5,957 nucleotides of DNA, taken from the NCBI GenBank assembly GCA_030642465.1, contig DAOWNS010000122.1:1-5957 (forward strand). The letters run 5' to 3'. Source of the DNA: Candidatus Thorarchaeota archaeon (GTDB taxonomy: Archaea; Asgardarchaeota; Thorarchaeia; Thorarchaeales; Thorarchaeaceae). Shown here piece after piece: positions 1-5,957 of this stretch (positions within the stretch are counted from its first letter, which is position 1; the number at the start of each line of letters is the position of its first letter). The notes under the pieces were generated by a model. That model did not search any database, was not told the DNA's origin, and saw nothing but the letters and a program-made list of their open reading frames with translations. The translations under genes and the position numbers were made by a program.

Positions 1-1
1 G

Positions 2-751
2 CTCCTCCGATCAGAGCGCTACCACACTATGATAGAGGCCAAGAAGCTCGCCTACGCTGACCTGTATCAGCACAACGCAGACCCTGATTTCTATGATGTT
101 CCCTTAGACGGTCTTCTCTCGAAAAAATACGCGAAGAAACGGGCTGAGCGCATCAATCCAGAACAGGCGATGGAATCTCCAAGTCCCGGAATCGCAACTG
201 GTCCGGATACAATCTACCTTGCGACAGCTGATAGTGAAGGAAGGGCTGTGTCATTCATCAACAGCCTGTACATGGGCTTCGGGAGCGGGCTCGTTGTTCC
301 TGGCTATGGAATAAAGCTTCAGAATCGCGGGAATCTTTTCTCACTTGACTCGAAGCACCCCAATTGCTATGCGCCAGGAAAGCTTCCGTTTCATACAATC
401 ATTCCAGGAGCGCTTTACAGGGACAACAATCTCTTCGGAGTGTTTGGAATCATGGGCGGAGCGCACCAAGCACAGGCTCATGCTCAGTTTGTGAGCAATG
501 TCATCGATCATCAAATGGGTCCTCAGGAGGCACTGGATCATCCACGCTTCAACCATAACCAGGAGATGAATACAGTAGCTCTTGAGAATGGCATTCCTTC
601 TGGGATTCAGAATGAGCTGCGTAAGCGCGGACATAAGCTAGTTCATGAAACCATGTCGGGTTTTGGCGGCGGTCAAGCCATTTTCCGTCTGCGAGATGCT
701 TGGATTGCTGGCTCTGATTTCAGAAAGGACGGTCAGGCTGCTGGCTTCTAG
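2..751 (+). CDS. Gamma-glutamyltransferase family protein (YwrD-like), 5'-truncated by window edge
   Basis: This family cleaves gamma-glutamyl bonds (glutathione and related peptides) or transfers the glutamyl group; related members are acylases. The frame is open to the window edge, and the residues before the first Met (position 29), SERYHT, continue a typical family helix leading into EAKKLAYAD and ADPDF. The true start is therefore upstream and Met29 is internal. The autoprocessing nucleophile is most likely the Thr at 209-211 in GPDTIYLATAD, which would leave a small subunit of about 180 residues, normal for the family. Further family blocks follow: NSLYMGFGSGLVVPG, QNRG, FSLD, APGKLPFHTIIPG, MGGAHQAQAH, ALDHPRF and the end GFGGGQAIF...DGQAAGF. 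PFHTIIP in place of PLSSMSP, and MGG in place of SPGG, point to the YwrD-like branch rather than classical Ggt. Thr is followed by Ile-Tyr, where E. coli Ggt has Thr-His. Substrate and secretion cannot be judged without the N-terminus. Confidence 0.93.
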   Translation, partial: LLRSERYHTMIEAKKLAYADLYQHNADPDFYDVPLDGLLSKKYAKKRAERINPEQAMESPSPGIATGPDTIYLATADSEGRAVSFINSLYMGFGSGLVVPGYGIKLQNRGNLFSLDSKHPNCYAPGKLPFHTIIPGALYRDNNLFGVFGIMGGAHQAQAHAQFVSNVIDHQMGPQEALDHPRFNHNQEMNTVALENGIPSGIQNELRKRGHKLVHETMSGFGGGQAIFRLRDAWIAGSDFRKDGQAAGF

Positions 752-848
752 ATGCTTCGAGTATCGTCAGCCATGAAGTCCCTGTCATTTCACAATCTTC
801 ATATCAGGTCATTGAATCTGCACATTGACATCGACGTTCTTGTTGACC

Positions 849-855
849 GAAGGTG
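849..855 (+). promoter_or_regulatory. Shine-Dalgarno site that sets the aspA start
   Basis: GAAGGTG differs by one base from GGAGGTG, the complement of the usual 16S rRNA 3' end. It ends 6 nt before the ATG at 862. The in-frame GTG at 853 lies inside this site, so it is very unlikely to be the initiation codon although it gives a reading frame three codons longer. Confidence 0.7.
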
Positions 856-861
856 CCCCTA

Positions 862-2313
862 ATGACAAAGCAGCCAAAGAAATACAGAGAAGAAAGTGAT
901 CTTCTAGGTTCCAGACAAGTCCCCGCAGATGCCTACTGGGGCATCCAGACTTTGCGGGCGTCTGAGAACTTTCACGTTTCAGGAGTTAGTTTGAATCAAT
1001 ACACAACTCTGATCAATGCTCTTGCCATGGTGAAAAAAGCATGCACCCTTGCCAACATGAACCTTGGAAACCTCACCAAGAAGTACGGAAACGCAATAAT
1101 CCAAGTTTGCGATGAGATACTCAGGGGTCAATTTCATAATGAGTTCATTGTGGATGCGTTTCAAGGCGGGGCTGGCACTTCAACGAATATGAACGTTAAC
1201 GAAGTCATCGCATCAAGAGCCAATGAGATTCTTGGCGAACCGCGGAACGCCATGGCTCCGATTAGTGCGAACGATCACGCCAACATGAGTCAGTCGACCA
1301 ATGATGTGTATCCGACTGCAACGAAGATCGCTACGATACTTGGCTTGAGCGCTCTATCGACCAATGTTGAAATACTCGTAGATGCTCTCGAAGAAAAAGC
1401 CGAGGCCTTCAAGGACCTCCTCAAGCTCGGTCGAACAGAGATGCAGGATGCAGTGCCCATTACGCTAGGGCAAGAGTTCGGAGCTTGGGCTGGCCCCTTC
1501 AAACGGGATTTGCAGAGGATTGGCTGGGCCATTGATACGCTCGAAACTCACAACATTGGAGCAACAGCAATTGGAACCGGTCTCAACGCCGACCCGGAAT
1601 ACATCAAGCTCGCAGAGAAGTACTTGCGTGAAGTGACTGGTCTGCAAGATCTCAAAACATCTGAGAACCTCATCGACGACACTCAAAATAACGATGAATT
1701 CGTCCACGCCTCAGGTCTCCTCAGAGTCCTTGCAACTAATCTGAGCAAGATGTGCGGGGACTTTCTTCTCCTGTCTTCAGGCCCTATTGGAGGTTTCCAC
1801 GAGATTACATTGCCTGCGGTTCAGCCTGGTTCATCCATTATGCCGGGCAAGGTGAATCCAGTCATTGTGGAGATGACCTTGCAGTGTGCCTACCAAGTGA
1901 TGGGGCATGATGCAACCATATCCCTCGCCGCTCAGGGTGGGATGCTTGAACTGAATGCCTTTGGGCCTCTAATTACATACAACTTCTTCCAAGCCTTGAA
2001 GCTGCTGAGGAATTCAATACCAATTCTCGCGGAGAAGTGCATCAGGGGAATAGAGCCAAACATGGATGGTCTAAACAAGGTGTACAAGAGCGTGGGCTTG
2101 GTTACGGCACTCGTACCAATCATTGGCTACAAAGCCTCAAGTAGGATTGCCAAGAAGGCGCTAGAAACTAAGAAACCGATACGGGAGCTCGTGCTTGAGG
2201 AAGGGCTACTCTCTGAGGAAGAACTAGATTACGTGCTTACCCCTGAGCGCATGACCAGTCCGGGCATCTTGGGGCATGATCACAAGGACATCAAACGGAA
2301 ACTCGACAATTAA
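862..2313 (+). CDS. aspA: Aspartate ammonia-lyase (aspartase)
   Basis: Cytoplasmic homotetrameric enzyme of the fumarase/aspartase superfamily that converts L-aspartate to fumarate and ammonia reversibly. The 483-residue length from ATG 862 suits the family (about 470-480). Family blocks in order (ATG numbering): DLLGSRQVPADAYWGIQTLR near residues 13-32; QGGAGTSTNMN around 101-111 (Thr106); QSTND with Ser145, Thr146 and Asn147; LGRTEMQDAVPITLGQEF around 189-206 (Thr192); GATAIGTGLN near 233-242; and the signature GSSIMPGKVNP at 323-333, with the catalytic Ser324, Lys330 and Asn332. QGGAGTS and QDAVP favour aspartase over class II fumarase, which has SGTQTN and QDATP. A FumC_C-like tail follows. 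Glu193 sits where Bacillus aspartases and fumarases have His and E. coli AspA has Gln. The gene follows the gamma-glutamyltransferase gene by 110 bp, so cotranscription is possible but unproven. Fumarase is the main alternative and seems unlikely. Confidence 0.93.
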   Translation: MTKQPKKYREESDLLGSRQVPADAYWGIQTLRASENFHVSGVSLNQYTTLINALAMVKKACTLANMNLGNLTKKYGNAIIQVCDEILRGQFHNEFIVDAFQGGAGTSTNMNVNEVIASRANEILGEPRNAMAPISANDHANMSQSTNDVYPTATKIATILGLSALSTNVEILVDALEEKAEAFKDLLKLGRTEMQDAVPITLGQEFGAWAGPFKRDLQRIGWAIDTLETHNIGATAIGTGLNADPEYIKLAEKYLREVTGLQDLKTSENLIDDTQNNDEFVHASGLLRVLATNLSKMCGDFLLLSSGPIGGFHEITLPAVQPGSSIMPGKVNPVIVEMTLQCAYQVMGHDATISLAAQGGMLELNAFGPLITYNFFQALKLLRNSIPILAEKCIRGIEPNMDGLNKVYKSVGLVTALVPIIGYKASSRIAKKALETKKPIRELVLEEGLLSEEELDYVLTPERMTSPGILGHDHKDIKRKLDN

Positions 2314-4571
2314 TTCGCTCCCAGATTCTTCAGACTGGCGGCTCCTCGGGTGCGTTTCTGCGATTTCGATAAATCTGGAAACGAAAAGACATCACTTGCC
2401 TGTAATGACACCTCCAAGAAGCCTGCAGGAACAAAGTCATCCGCAACAAACGAGTGAACCCATTGGGGCATTGATGGTTCTTGTCCGCCGTCGAGGATGT
2501 CCCACCAAGCCTCGTCTGTCAGTTTCTCGCTCATCGGTCGCGTGAACTCATAATAGGAGTACATGGCGCCTTTTGCTAAGTACGGCTTTCCTTCTTCGTT
2601 TGGAACGGTAACAATCAATATCATTGGGTTTCCTGTTGCCTGTTCTAGGACGGTCAAACCTTTTGAGTCGGTGTGAATGTCAACAACCAAGGCCGACCTG
2701 TCTATGTCATCTTCCAAGGTTTCTATGCTGCGCAGCATGTAACCCACGTCTTCGATAATCTGAATCTCGGTTTCATTAAGTGACGCGCCTGAGAGCTCCT
2801 TCTCCGAAATCCTCTGCAGTGCCCTGAGTAAGAAGTCCAGCGTGTCTAGCTTCTCTTCGGCCTCCTGATTCAAGAGATCCCTTGAGTTCAGGCCGGATGT
2901 CATCAGTTTGCAGAGAGATGCAAGTCTAGCATACACTTCTGGAACTGGCTCCACGTATCCCGGTGGCGAATTGACTGTGCACGACCTTTCAGTATAGGAT
3001 TGCTTGGCATAGAGTATGGTGTCATGCCTTAGCTCGGTCCATGTGCTAAGCGAAGTCAGTAATTGCTTATCTGTCCACGCGGGGTCCATCATGAATGAGG
3101 GATGTCCTTCTGCGGGCATACGCAATAGCGGCTTGAAGCAATACAGCCACAGCCAATATAGATTCTGAGTCCACGTTTCCTGATTAAGGCCATCGAATGA
3201 CTCCCTTAGCATTTCCATCTGTTCGACAAAAAGGGGATAGTGCTTCTGATCGTCAAGAAGCTCCCAAGCTCTCTCGGATCCTAAAACAGACATAACATCA
3301 AGCCCTTTGGGCATGAATCGATTGTCGACATTTGGATGCACGAGTTGCCAAAGCATGTAGGAGTCGGGAACGTAGCGCTGGCCCATGAATGCCAGGCCTT
3401 TCGTTACATTTTCCATGACCACATAATCAATCATCCAATCAGAAAGTATTGCGGGATTTCTGAACAAGTCAGCTGCCTCAATGAAAGCGTCCAAGAGTGC
3501 TTCGTCGTAAAGGCGAGCAATTTCGTCATCTTGCCCATAGATTGCATCAATTACTGCCAGGTATTCATGTGGCGTCAGGTCGTCACAGGCGCCAACAAAG
3601 AACGCTGTTGGATCATATAGTAATCTCCACAATTCAAGAGCAGAGTCCTGCTGAGGCAGCAATGGACTTGTGCCTCTTAGGCCCAGACAGATTAAGATGG
3701 CTTGTGCAGTTTCTTTCTTGCCGCGTTGAGTTCTCTCCTCAAGCGTGAGCCACTCATCTGAGGGATGAAGTCTGAAGTTTATCCGGCCGATCCACATCAT
3801 TGCCTTGAAGAAGCGTTTCAAGGCATCTGTTTTCGTGTAATGTCCCCGAGGATTGTACTGTGAGAAGTCCTCTCTTTGGCCCATGAACCAATACGTTGAG
3901 AAACCCTGTCCCTGCTCCATCAGATCAAGAACCTGGTTGACCCAATCTAGGACGGAATCAGGTATCTCGAAATCGGGATTCAGCAATTTCGCACCAACGC
4001 AGAAGAATGCCATGTTCTTAAGTGCGCATTCCTTCCACCAGGAATCCTCCAGCTCATCATGTTGGTCCAGCGAAACCTCCGCCATGTGACCCATGAGCGT
4101 GTCCAAGCAACTGTATAGATTCTCTTCCTCAACTTCTTGAAGGGCATAATCATAGATGACGTGGAATACATGAAGAACCGAGTCAACGGTAACAAAGGAG
4201 GGAATCTCATCCCAGTAGTTGTTGATGTAGAGCTCAGAGAACTGCTTATACTCAGTCTGCGGAATAGCGACGAAGTAGTGCTCAGCGAGTTGCATTGCAG
4301 CATCATCTGACCACTCTTCCATTTGTTGAAATTGCGCAAGGTTGATTACATTTGACAGGTCTGATTCAAGATCATACTGAGGCGCACGTAGCTCATAGTT
4401 TGTTTCATACTCTACATACTCCCCAAAATGCCTAGGGGGAACGACAATCTCCCCGGAATATTGGTCATTCGACTGCGATGAGATATACCACCCAATCATT
4501 GCTCCCGTTAACCCACAGCTCCCCACAACGAGCACGATTGTCAGGGCGGTGGCTTGTCTGGAATCAAACAT
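2310..4571 (-). CDS. DUF3160 domain protein with N-terminal membrane anchor, function unknown
   Basis: I recognise the DUF3160 family (Pfam PF11369) but no biochemical function is known to me. From ATG 4571 the protein has 753 residues. Residues about 9-30 are one hydrophobic segment after a short head, so it is probably an N-in/C-out anchor with the whole body outside the membrane. VGSC (Cys19) loosely resembles a lipobox, but the chain stays hydrophobic after Cys, which argues against a lipoprotein. Family blocks: IPSFVTVDSVLHVFH (123-137), YNPRGHYTKTDALKRFFKAM (239-258), ELRHDTILYAKQSY (513-526), GYVEPVPEVYARL (538-550), VVDIHTDSKG (629-638) and KGAMYSYYEFTRP (667-679). These span nearly the whole chain, so the gene looks intact. 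The last 18 residues form a basic tail. The start at 4571 is chosen because the upstream GTG at 4580 lies inside the Shine-Dalgarno sequence. It converges on aspA with a 4-bp overlap. Confidence 0.88.
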   Translation of the reverse strand: MFDSRQATALTIVLVVGSCGLTGAMIGWYISSQSNDQYSGEIVVPPRHFGEYVEYETNYELRAPQYDLESDLSNVINLAQFQQMEEWSDDAAMQLAEHYFVAIPQTEYKQFSELYINNYWDEIPSFVTVDSVLHVFHVIYDYALQEVEEENLYSCLDTLMGHMAEVSLDQHDELEDSWWKECALKNMAFFCVGAKLLNPDFEIPDSVLDWVNQVLDLMEQGQGFSTYWFMGQREDFSQYNPRGHYTKTDALKRFFKAMMWIGRINFRLHPSDEWLTLEERTQRGKKETAQAILICLGLRGTSPLLPQQDSALELWRLLYDPTAFFVGACDDLTPHEYLAVIDAIYGQDDEIARLYDEALLDAFIEAADLFRNPAILSDWMIDYVVMENVTKGLAFMGQRYVPDSYMLWQLVHPNVDNRFMPKGLDVMSVLGSERAWELLDDQKHYPLFVEQMEMLRESFDGLNQETWTQNLYWLWLYCFKPLLRMPAEGHPSFMMDPAWTDKQLLTSLSTWTELRHDTILYAKQSYTERSCTVNSPPGYVEPVPEVYARLASLCKLMTSGLNSRDLLNQEAEEKLDTLDFLLRALQRISEKELSGASLNETEIQIIEDVGYMLRSIETLEDDIDRSALVVDIHTDSKGLTVLEQATGNPMILIVTVPNEEGKPYLAKGAMYSYYEFTRPMSEKLTDEAWWDILDGGQEPSMPQWVHSFVADDFVPAGFLEVSLQASDVFSFPDLSKSQKRTRGAASLKNLGAN

Positions 4572-4577
4572 CTTTGA

Positions 4578-4584
4578 CACCTTT
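4578..4584 (-). promoter_or_regulatory. Shine-Dalgarno site that sets the DUF3160 gene start
   Basis: Read on the minus strand, AAAGGTG ends 6 nt before the ATG at 4571-4569. The GTG at 4580-4578, which would add three codons (Met-Ser-Lys), is part of this site. Core and spacing are the same as for aspA, which supports both start choices. Confidence 0.7.
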
Positions 4585-4655
4585 AACCCTTGGAATTCAT
4601 TCCATCAGTTTCCTTCATGCACACAGGTCCTATGACCCGACACGGGATAACATTA

Positions 4656-4666
4656 TCGTTCAACGA
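4656..4666. repeat. Short dyad TCGTT-C-AACGA upstream of the DUF3160 gene
   Basis: A perfect inverted repeat of 5-bp arms around one base, 85 bp upstream of the DUF3160 start codon and 6 bp from a second dyad. It could be half of an operator region, but arms this short arise often by chance. Confidence 0.3.
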
Positions 4667-4671
4667 ATAGA

Positions 4672-4691
4672 TTGTGTTTGTCATTACACAA
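4672..4691. repeat. Dyad TTGTGT-N8-ACACAA upstream of the DUF3160 gene
   Basis: Perfect 6-bp arms separated by 8 bp, about 100 bp upstream of the DUF3160 ATG. Spacing and AT-rich centre resemble a binding site for a dimeric helix-turn-helix regulator. No regulator gene is in the window and no promoter element can be placed with confidence, so an operator role is only an inference. Confidence 0.35.
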
Positions 4692-4746
4692 ATGGAAATT
4701 TGATTCTCATTCTGGCGAATCTGCACATCAACTGGAAACTCTGGCT

Positions 4747-4773
4747 TGGCACACTAGGAGTGAATGCGTGCCA
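4747..4773. repeat. Dyad TGGCAC-N15-GTGCCA downstream of the transporter gene
   Basis: Perfect 6-bp arms with a 15-nt loop, which itself allows a small alternative stem CACT-AGG-AGTG at 4752-4762. On the minus strand it begins 35 nt past the transporter stop codon, so it would lie in the transporter 3' untranslated region or, alternatively, far upstream in the DUF3160 leader. No T tract directly follows it. Confidence 0.35.
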
Positions 4774-4792
4774 TGCTTGCCCCTGCGTCTGT

Positions 4793-4797
4793 AAAAA
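4793..4797 (-). terminator. Possible oligo-T terminator after the transporter gene
   Basis: The minus strand reads TTTTT starting 11 nt after the transporter's TGA stop. Short oligo-T tracts just past a stop are the usual form of intrinsic termination in archaea. There is no hairpin immediately before it, so a bacterial-type intrinsic terminator is not supported. The tract is short and alone. Confidence 0.25.
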
Positions 4798-4808
4798 GCG
4801 CATGTCAA

Positions 4809-5957
4809 TCAATACTTCATCAGCACATCTGCCGCGATGTTGTCGGCATGATCACTAACCCGCTCCAGATTCCTTAAGGTTTCCACGAAGACGCTGTCAG
4901 CTTGAGGCATGCATACGCCTGCGGCCGTCCGCTTCTCGTGACCCTCCCGTAGCTCTCTCTCTAGCAAATCCACCTTGTCTTCTAGCTCGATTGCCCTCTC
5001 AGCAACATCCTTGTTTCTGGTTCTCAGTGCTTTTATCGACGTGGCATATGTTTCTTCAACAAGTCTAAACATATCCTCCATATCAGAAACGGCAACGGGT
5101 GAGAAGGTAATCTTGTCAGTCAATCGGTCGATTGCAAACTCCGCTATATTGGATGTGAGGTCTCCGACGCGCTCTATGTCTACGAGAATCGCCAGCAGTT
5201 TCATGCGCCAGAGAGTGTCCACATTATTCAGCTCTTCTTCTCTTATTTTGTCGATGAATTTTTCTGTAGCCCTGCAGCTGTCGTCAACCTTATCCTCGTA
5301 CCTGACGACCTTTTGTGCTGCTTCCATGTCACGGTTGAGCAAAGCTTTCCGGCTCAAGTTTATCATCTTCACAGTGAGATCGCCAGTTGCAATCATCTCC
5401 TTTTGAGCTTCAAGCAGGGCAACCTGTGGCATGTGAAGCATTTCATCATCGAAGAGATGTGTTCCAATGATCTCTCCTTCCTTGTCAGGGATGAGTTTCT
5501 CACAGAACTTAACGATGAGCCCCACGAAGGGGATAAGCATGACGCTCACTGTAACGTTGAAAATGGTATGAGCATTTGCAATTTGCCGAGGGAGGTCATT
5601 TGAGGTGAGCGCGACTATGTCAGCAAATTGTCCGAAGAACGGGAAGAATGCCGCAACTCCAATTATGTTGATAACTGTCTGCGCTATGGCAGTTCTCTTG
5701 GCTGGAGTTGTAGCACCTATAGCTGCCATATTTTCTAGGAAGCAAGTTCCGATATTGGCTCCCATAATAAGAGCTATACCTGCAGGAAGGCCAATGACTC
5801 CTGCCATGCTCATTGCAATAACCAAACTTGTTGTAGCCGAACTGCTTTGGGTGATTCCAGCAATCGCTGCACCAATTAGGATGCCGAAGATAGGAATCAC
5901 GCCGAAGGAGATAATCATGTCAACAAAGAATTGACTCTGTCCAAGTTCTGAGGCACC
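4809..5957 (-). CDS. Na+/phosphate cotransporter family protein with fused tandem PhoU-like domains, 5'-truncated by window edge
   Basis: Inner-membrane carrier of the PNaS (Na_Pi_cotrans, PF02690) family, expected to couple phosphate uptake to sodium. The frame is open to the window edge (382 residues visible, numbered here from 5957), so Met14 at 5918 is internal. The visible membrane part, about residues 14-155, is the second repeat, with the family hallmarks QSSSATT (37-43) and GANIGT (66-71), then AKRTAIAQ and QIANAHTIFN; the first repeat lies outside the window. The cytoplasmic part holds two PhoU-like helical bundles, about 175-281 and 289-382, each with paired acidic motifs typical of PhoU metal binding: YEDKVDD and DIERVGDLTSNIAE, then ELEDKVDLLE and NLERVSDHADNIAAD. 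The PhoU part probably tunes transport to phosphate status. The next gene on this strand starts 237 bp downstream, too far for a tight operon. The gene ends intact with TGA at 4811-4809. Confidence 0.92.
   Translation of the reverse strand, partial: GASELGQSQFFVDMIISFGVIPIFGILIGAAIAGITQSSSATTSLVIAMSMAGVIGLPAGIALIMGANIGTCFLENMAAIGATTPAKRTAIAQTVINIIGVAAFFPFFGQFADIVALTSNDLPRQIANAHTIFNVTVSVMLIPFVGLIVKFCEKLIPDKEGEIIGTHLFDDEMLHMPQVALLEAQKEMIATGDLTVKMINLSRKALLNRDMEAAQKVVRYEDKVDDSCRATEKFIDKIREEELNNVDTLWRMKLLAILVDIERVGDLTSNIAEFAIDRLTDKITFSPVAVSDMEDMFRLVEETYATSIKALRTRNKDVAERAIELEDKVDLLERELREGHEKRTAAGVCMPQADSVFVETLRNLERVSDHADNIAADVLMKY

Noticed and set aside
797..806. TCATAT-like stretch upstream of aspA as an archaeal TATA box
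   Set aside because: The match is weak, no purine-rich BRE precedes it, and the organism's domain is not certain.
811..847. Repeated ATTGA / TTGAC words before aspA as an iteron or regulator array
   Set aside because: The words are five to six bases long and their spacing is uneven (13 and about 18 bp), as expected by chance.
825..853. Perfect TTGACA at 825-830 as a sigma-70 -35 box for aspA
   Set aside because: The bases 17 nt downstream read CGAAGG, nothing like TATAAT, and they fall on the ribosome binding site. A start of transcription there would leave no leader for it.
2321..2338. CCAG...CTGG stem just after the aspA stop as its terminator
   Set aside because: Only four paired bases with a mismatch inside, no T tract after it, and it lies in the coding part of the DUF3160 gene.
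3980..4339. Minus-strand 119-codon frame inside the DUF3160 gene
   Set aside because: It lies wholly within a well-supported coding frame, is low-complexity Ser/Arg-rich, and is best explained as an out-of-frame shadow.
4488..4571. DUF3160 protein as a lipoprotein with Cys19 as lipid site
   Set aside because: VGSC is a loose lipobox and the residues after Cys remain hydrophobic to about residue 30, which fits a membrane anchor better.
4478..4858. Plus-strand reading frame of 126 codons across the intergenic region
   Set aside because: It overlaps both flanking minus-strand genes, has no ribosome binding site like the real genes, and its product resembles no family I know.
5605..5934. Plus-strand hydrophobic 109-codon frame opposite the transporter
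   Set aside because: Its Ala/Ile/Met richness mirrors the membrane segments on the other strand; the minus-strand frame carries the family motifs.

Overview
The window looks like ordinary prokaryotic chromosome with standard genetic code, roughly balanced base composition and high coding density. It holds four protein genes, two of them cut by the window edges. No RNA gene, mobile element, CRISPR array or phage gene is visible. The two internal genes both carry a GGTG-centred Shine-Dalgarno sequence exactly 6 nt before ATG. Such sites occur in archaea and bacteria. The anchored, apparently exported DUF3160 protein, the peptide and amino-acid catabolic genes and the lack of a recognisable sigma-70 promoter fit a heterotrophic archaeon (possibly Asgard or Thermoplasmata-like), but the lineage is a weak inference and a bacterium is not excluded.

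Layout: (1) 2-751, plus strand, the C-terminal third to half of a gamma-glutamyltransferase-family Ntn hydrolase of the YwrD-like type, including the autoprocessing threonine. (2) 752-861, a 110-bp spacer with the ribosome binding site of the next gene. (3) 862-2313, plus strand, a complete aspartate ammonia-lyase. (4) 2310-4571, minus strand, a complete DUF3160 protein with an N-terminal membrane anchor. It converges on the lyase gene, and the two TAA stops share the palindrome TTAA. (5) 4585-4808, a non-coding stretch with three small dyads and an oligo-T tract, probably the end of the transporter transcript and the promoter region of the DUF3160 gene. (6) 4809-5957, minus strand, the C-terminal part of a Na+/phosphate cotransporter-family protein (second membrane repeat) fused to two PhoU-like domains.

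Functionally, the two plus-strand genes suit use of amino acids and peptides: release of glutamate from gamma-glutamyl compounds, and deamination of aspartate to fumarate and ammonia. The two minus-strand genes are an envelope protein of unknown function and a phosphate transporter; spacing gives no strong reason to link them. I found no convincing new multi-gene system. The points most worth a second look are the DUF3160 protein, the shared TTAA stop, the two mis-startable GTG codons inside Shine-Dalgarno sequences, and the dyads upstream of the DUF3160 gene.
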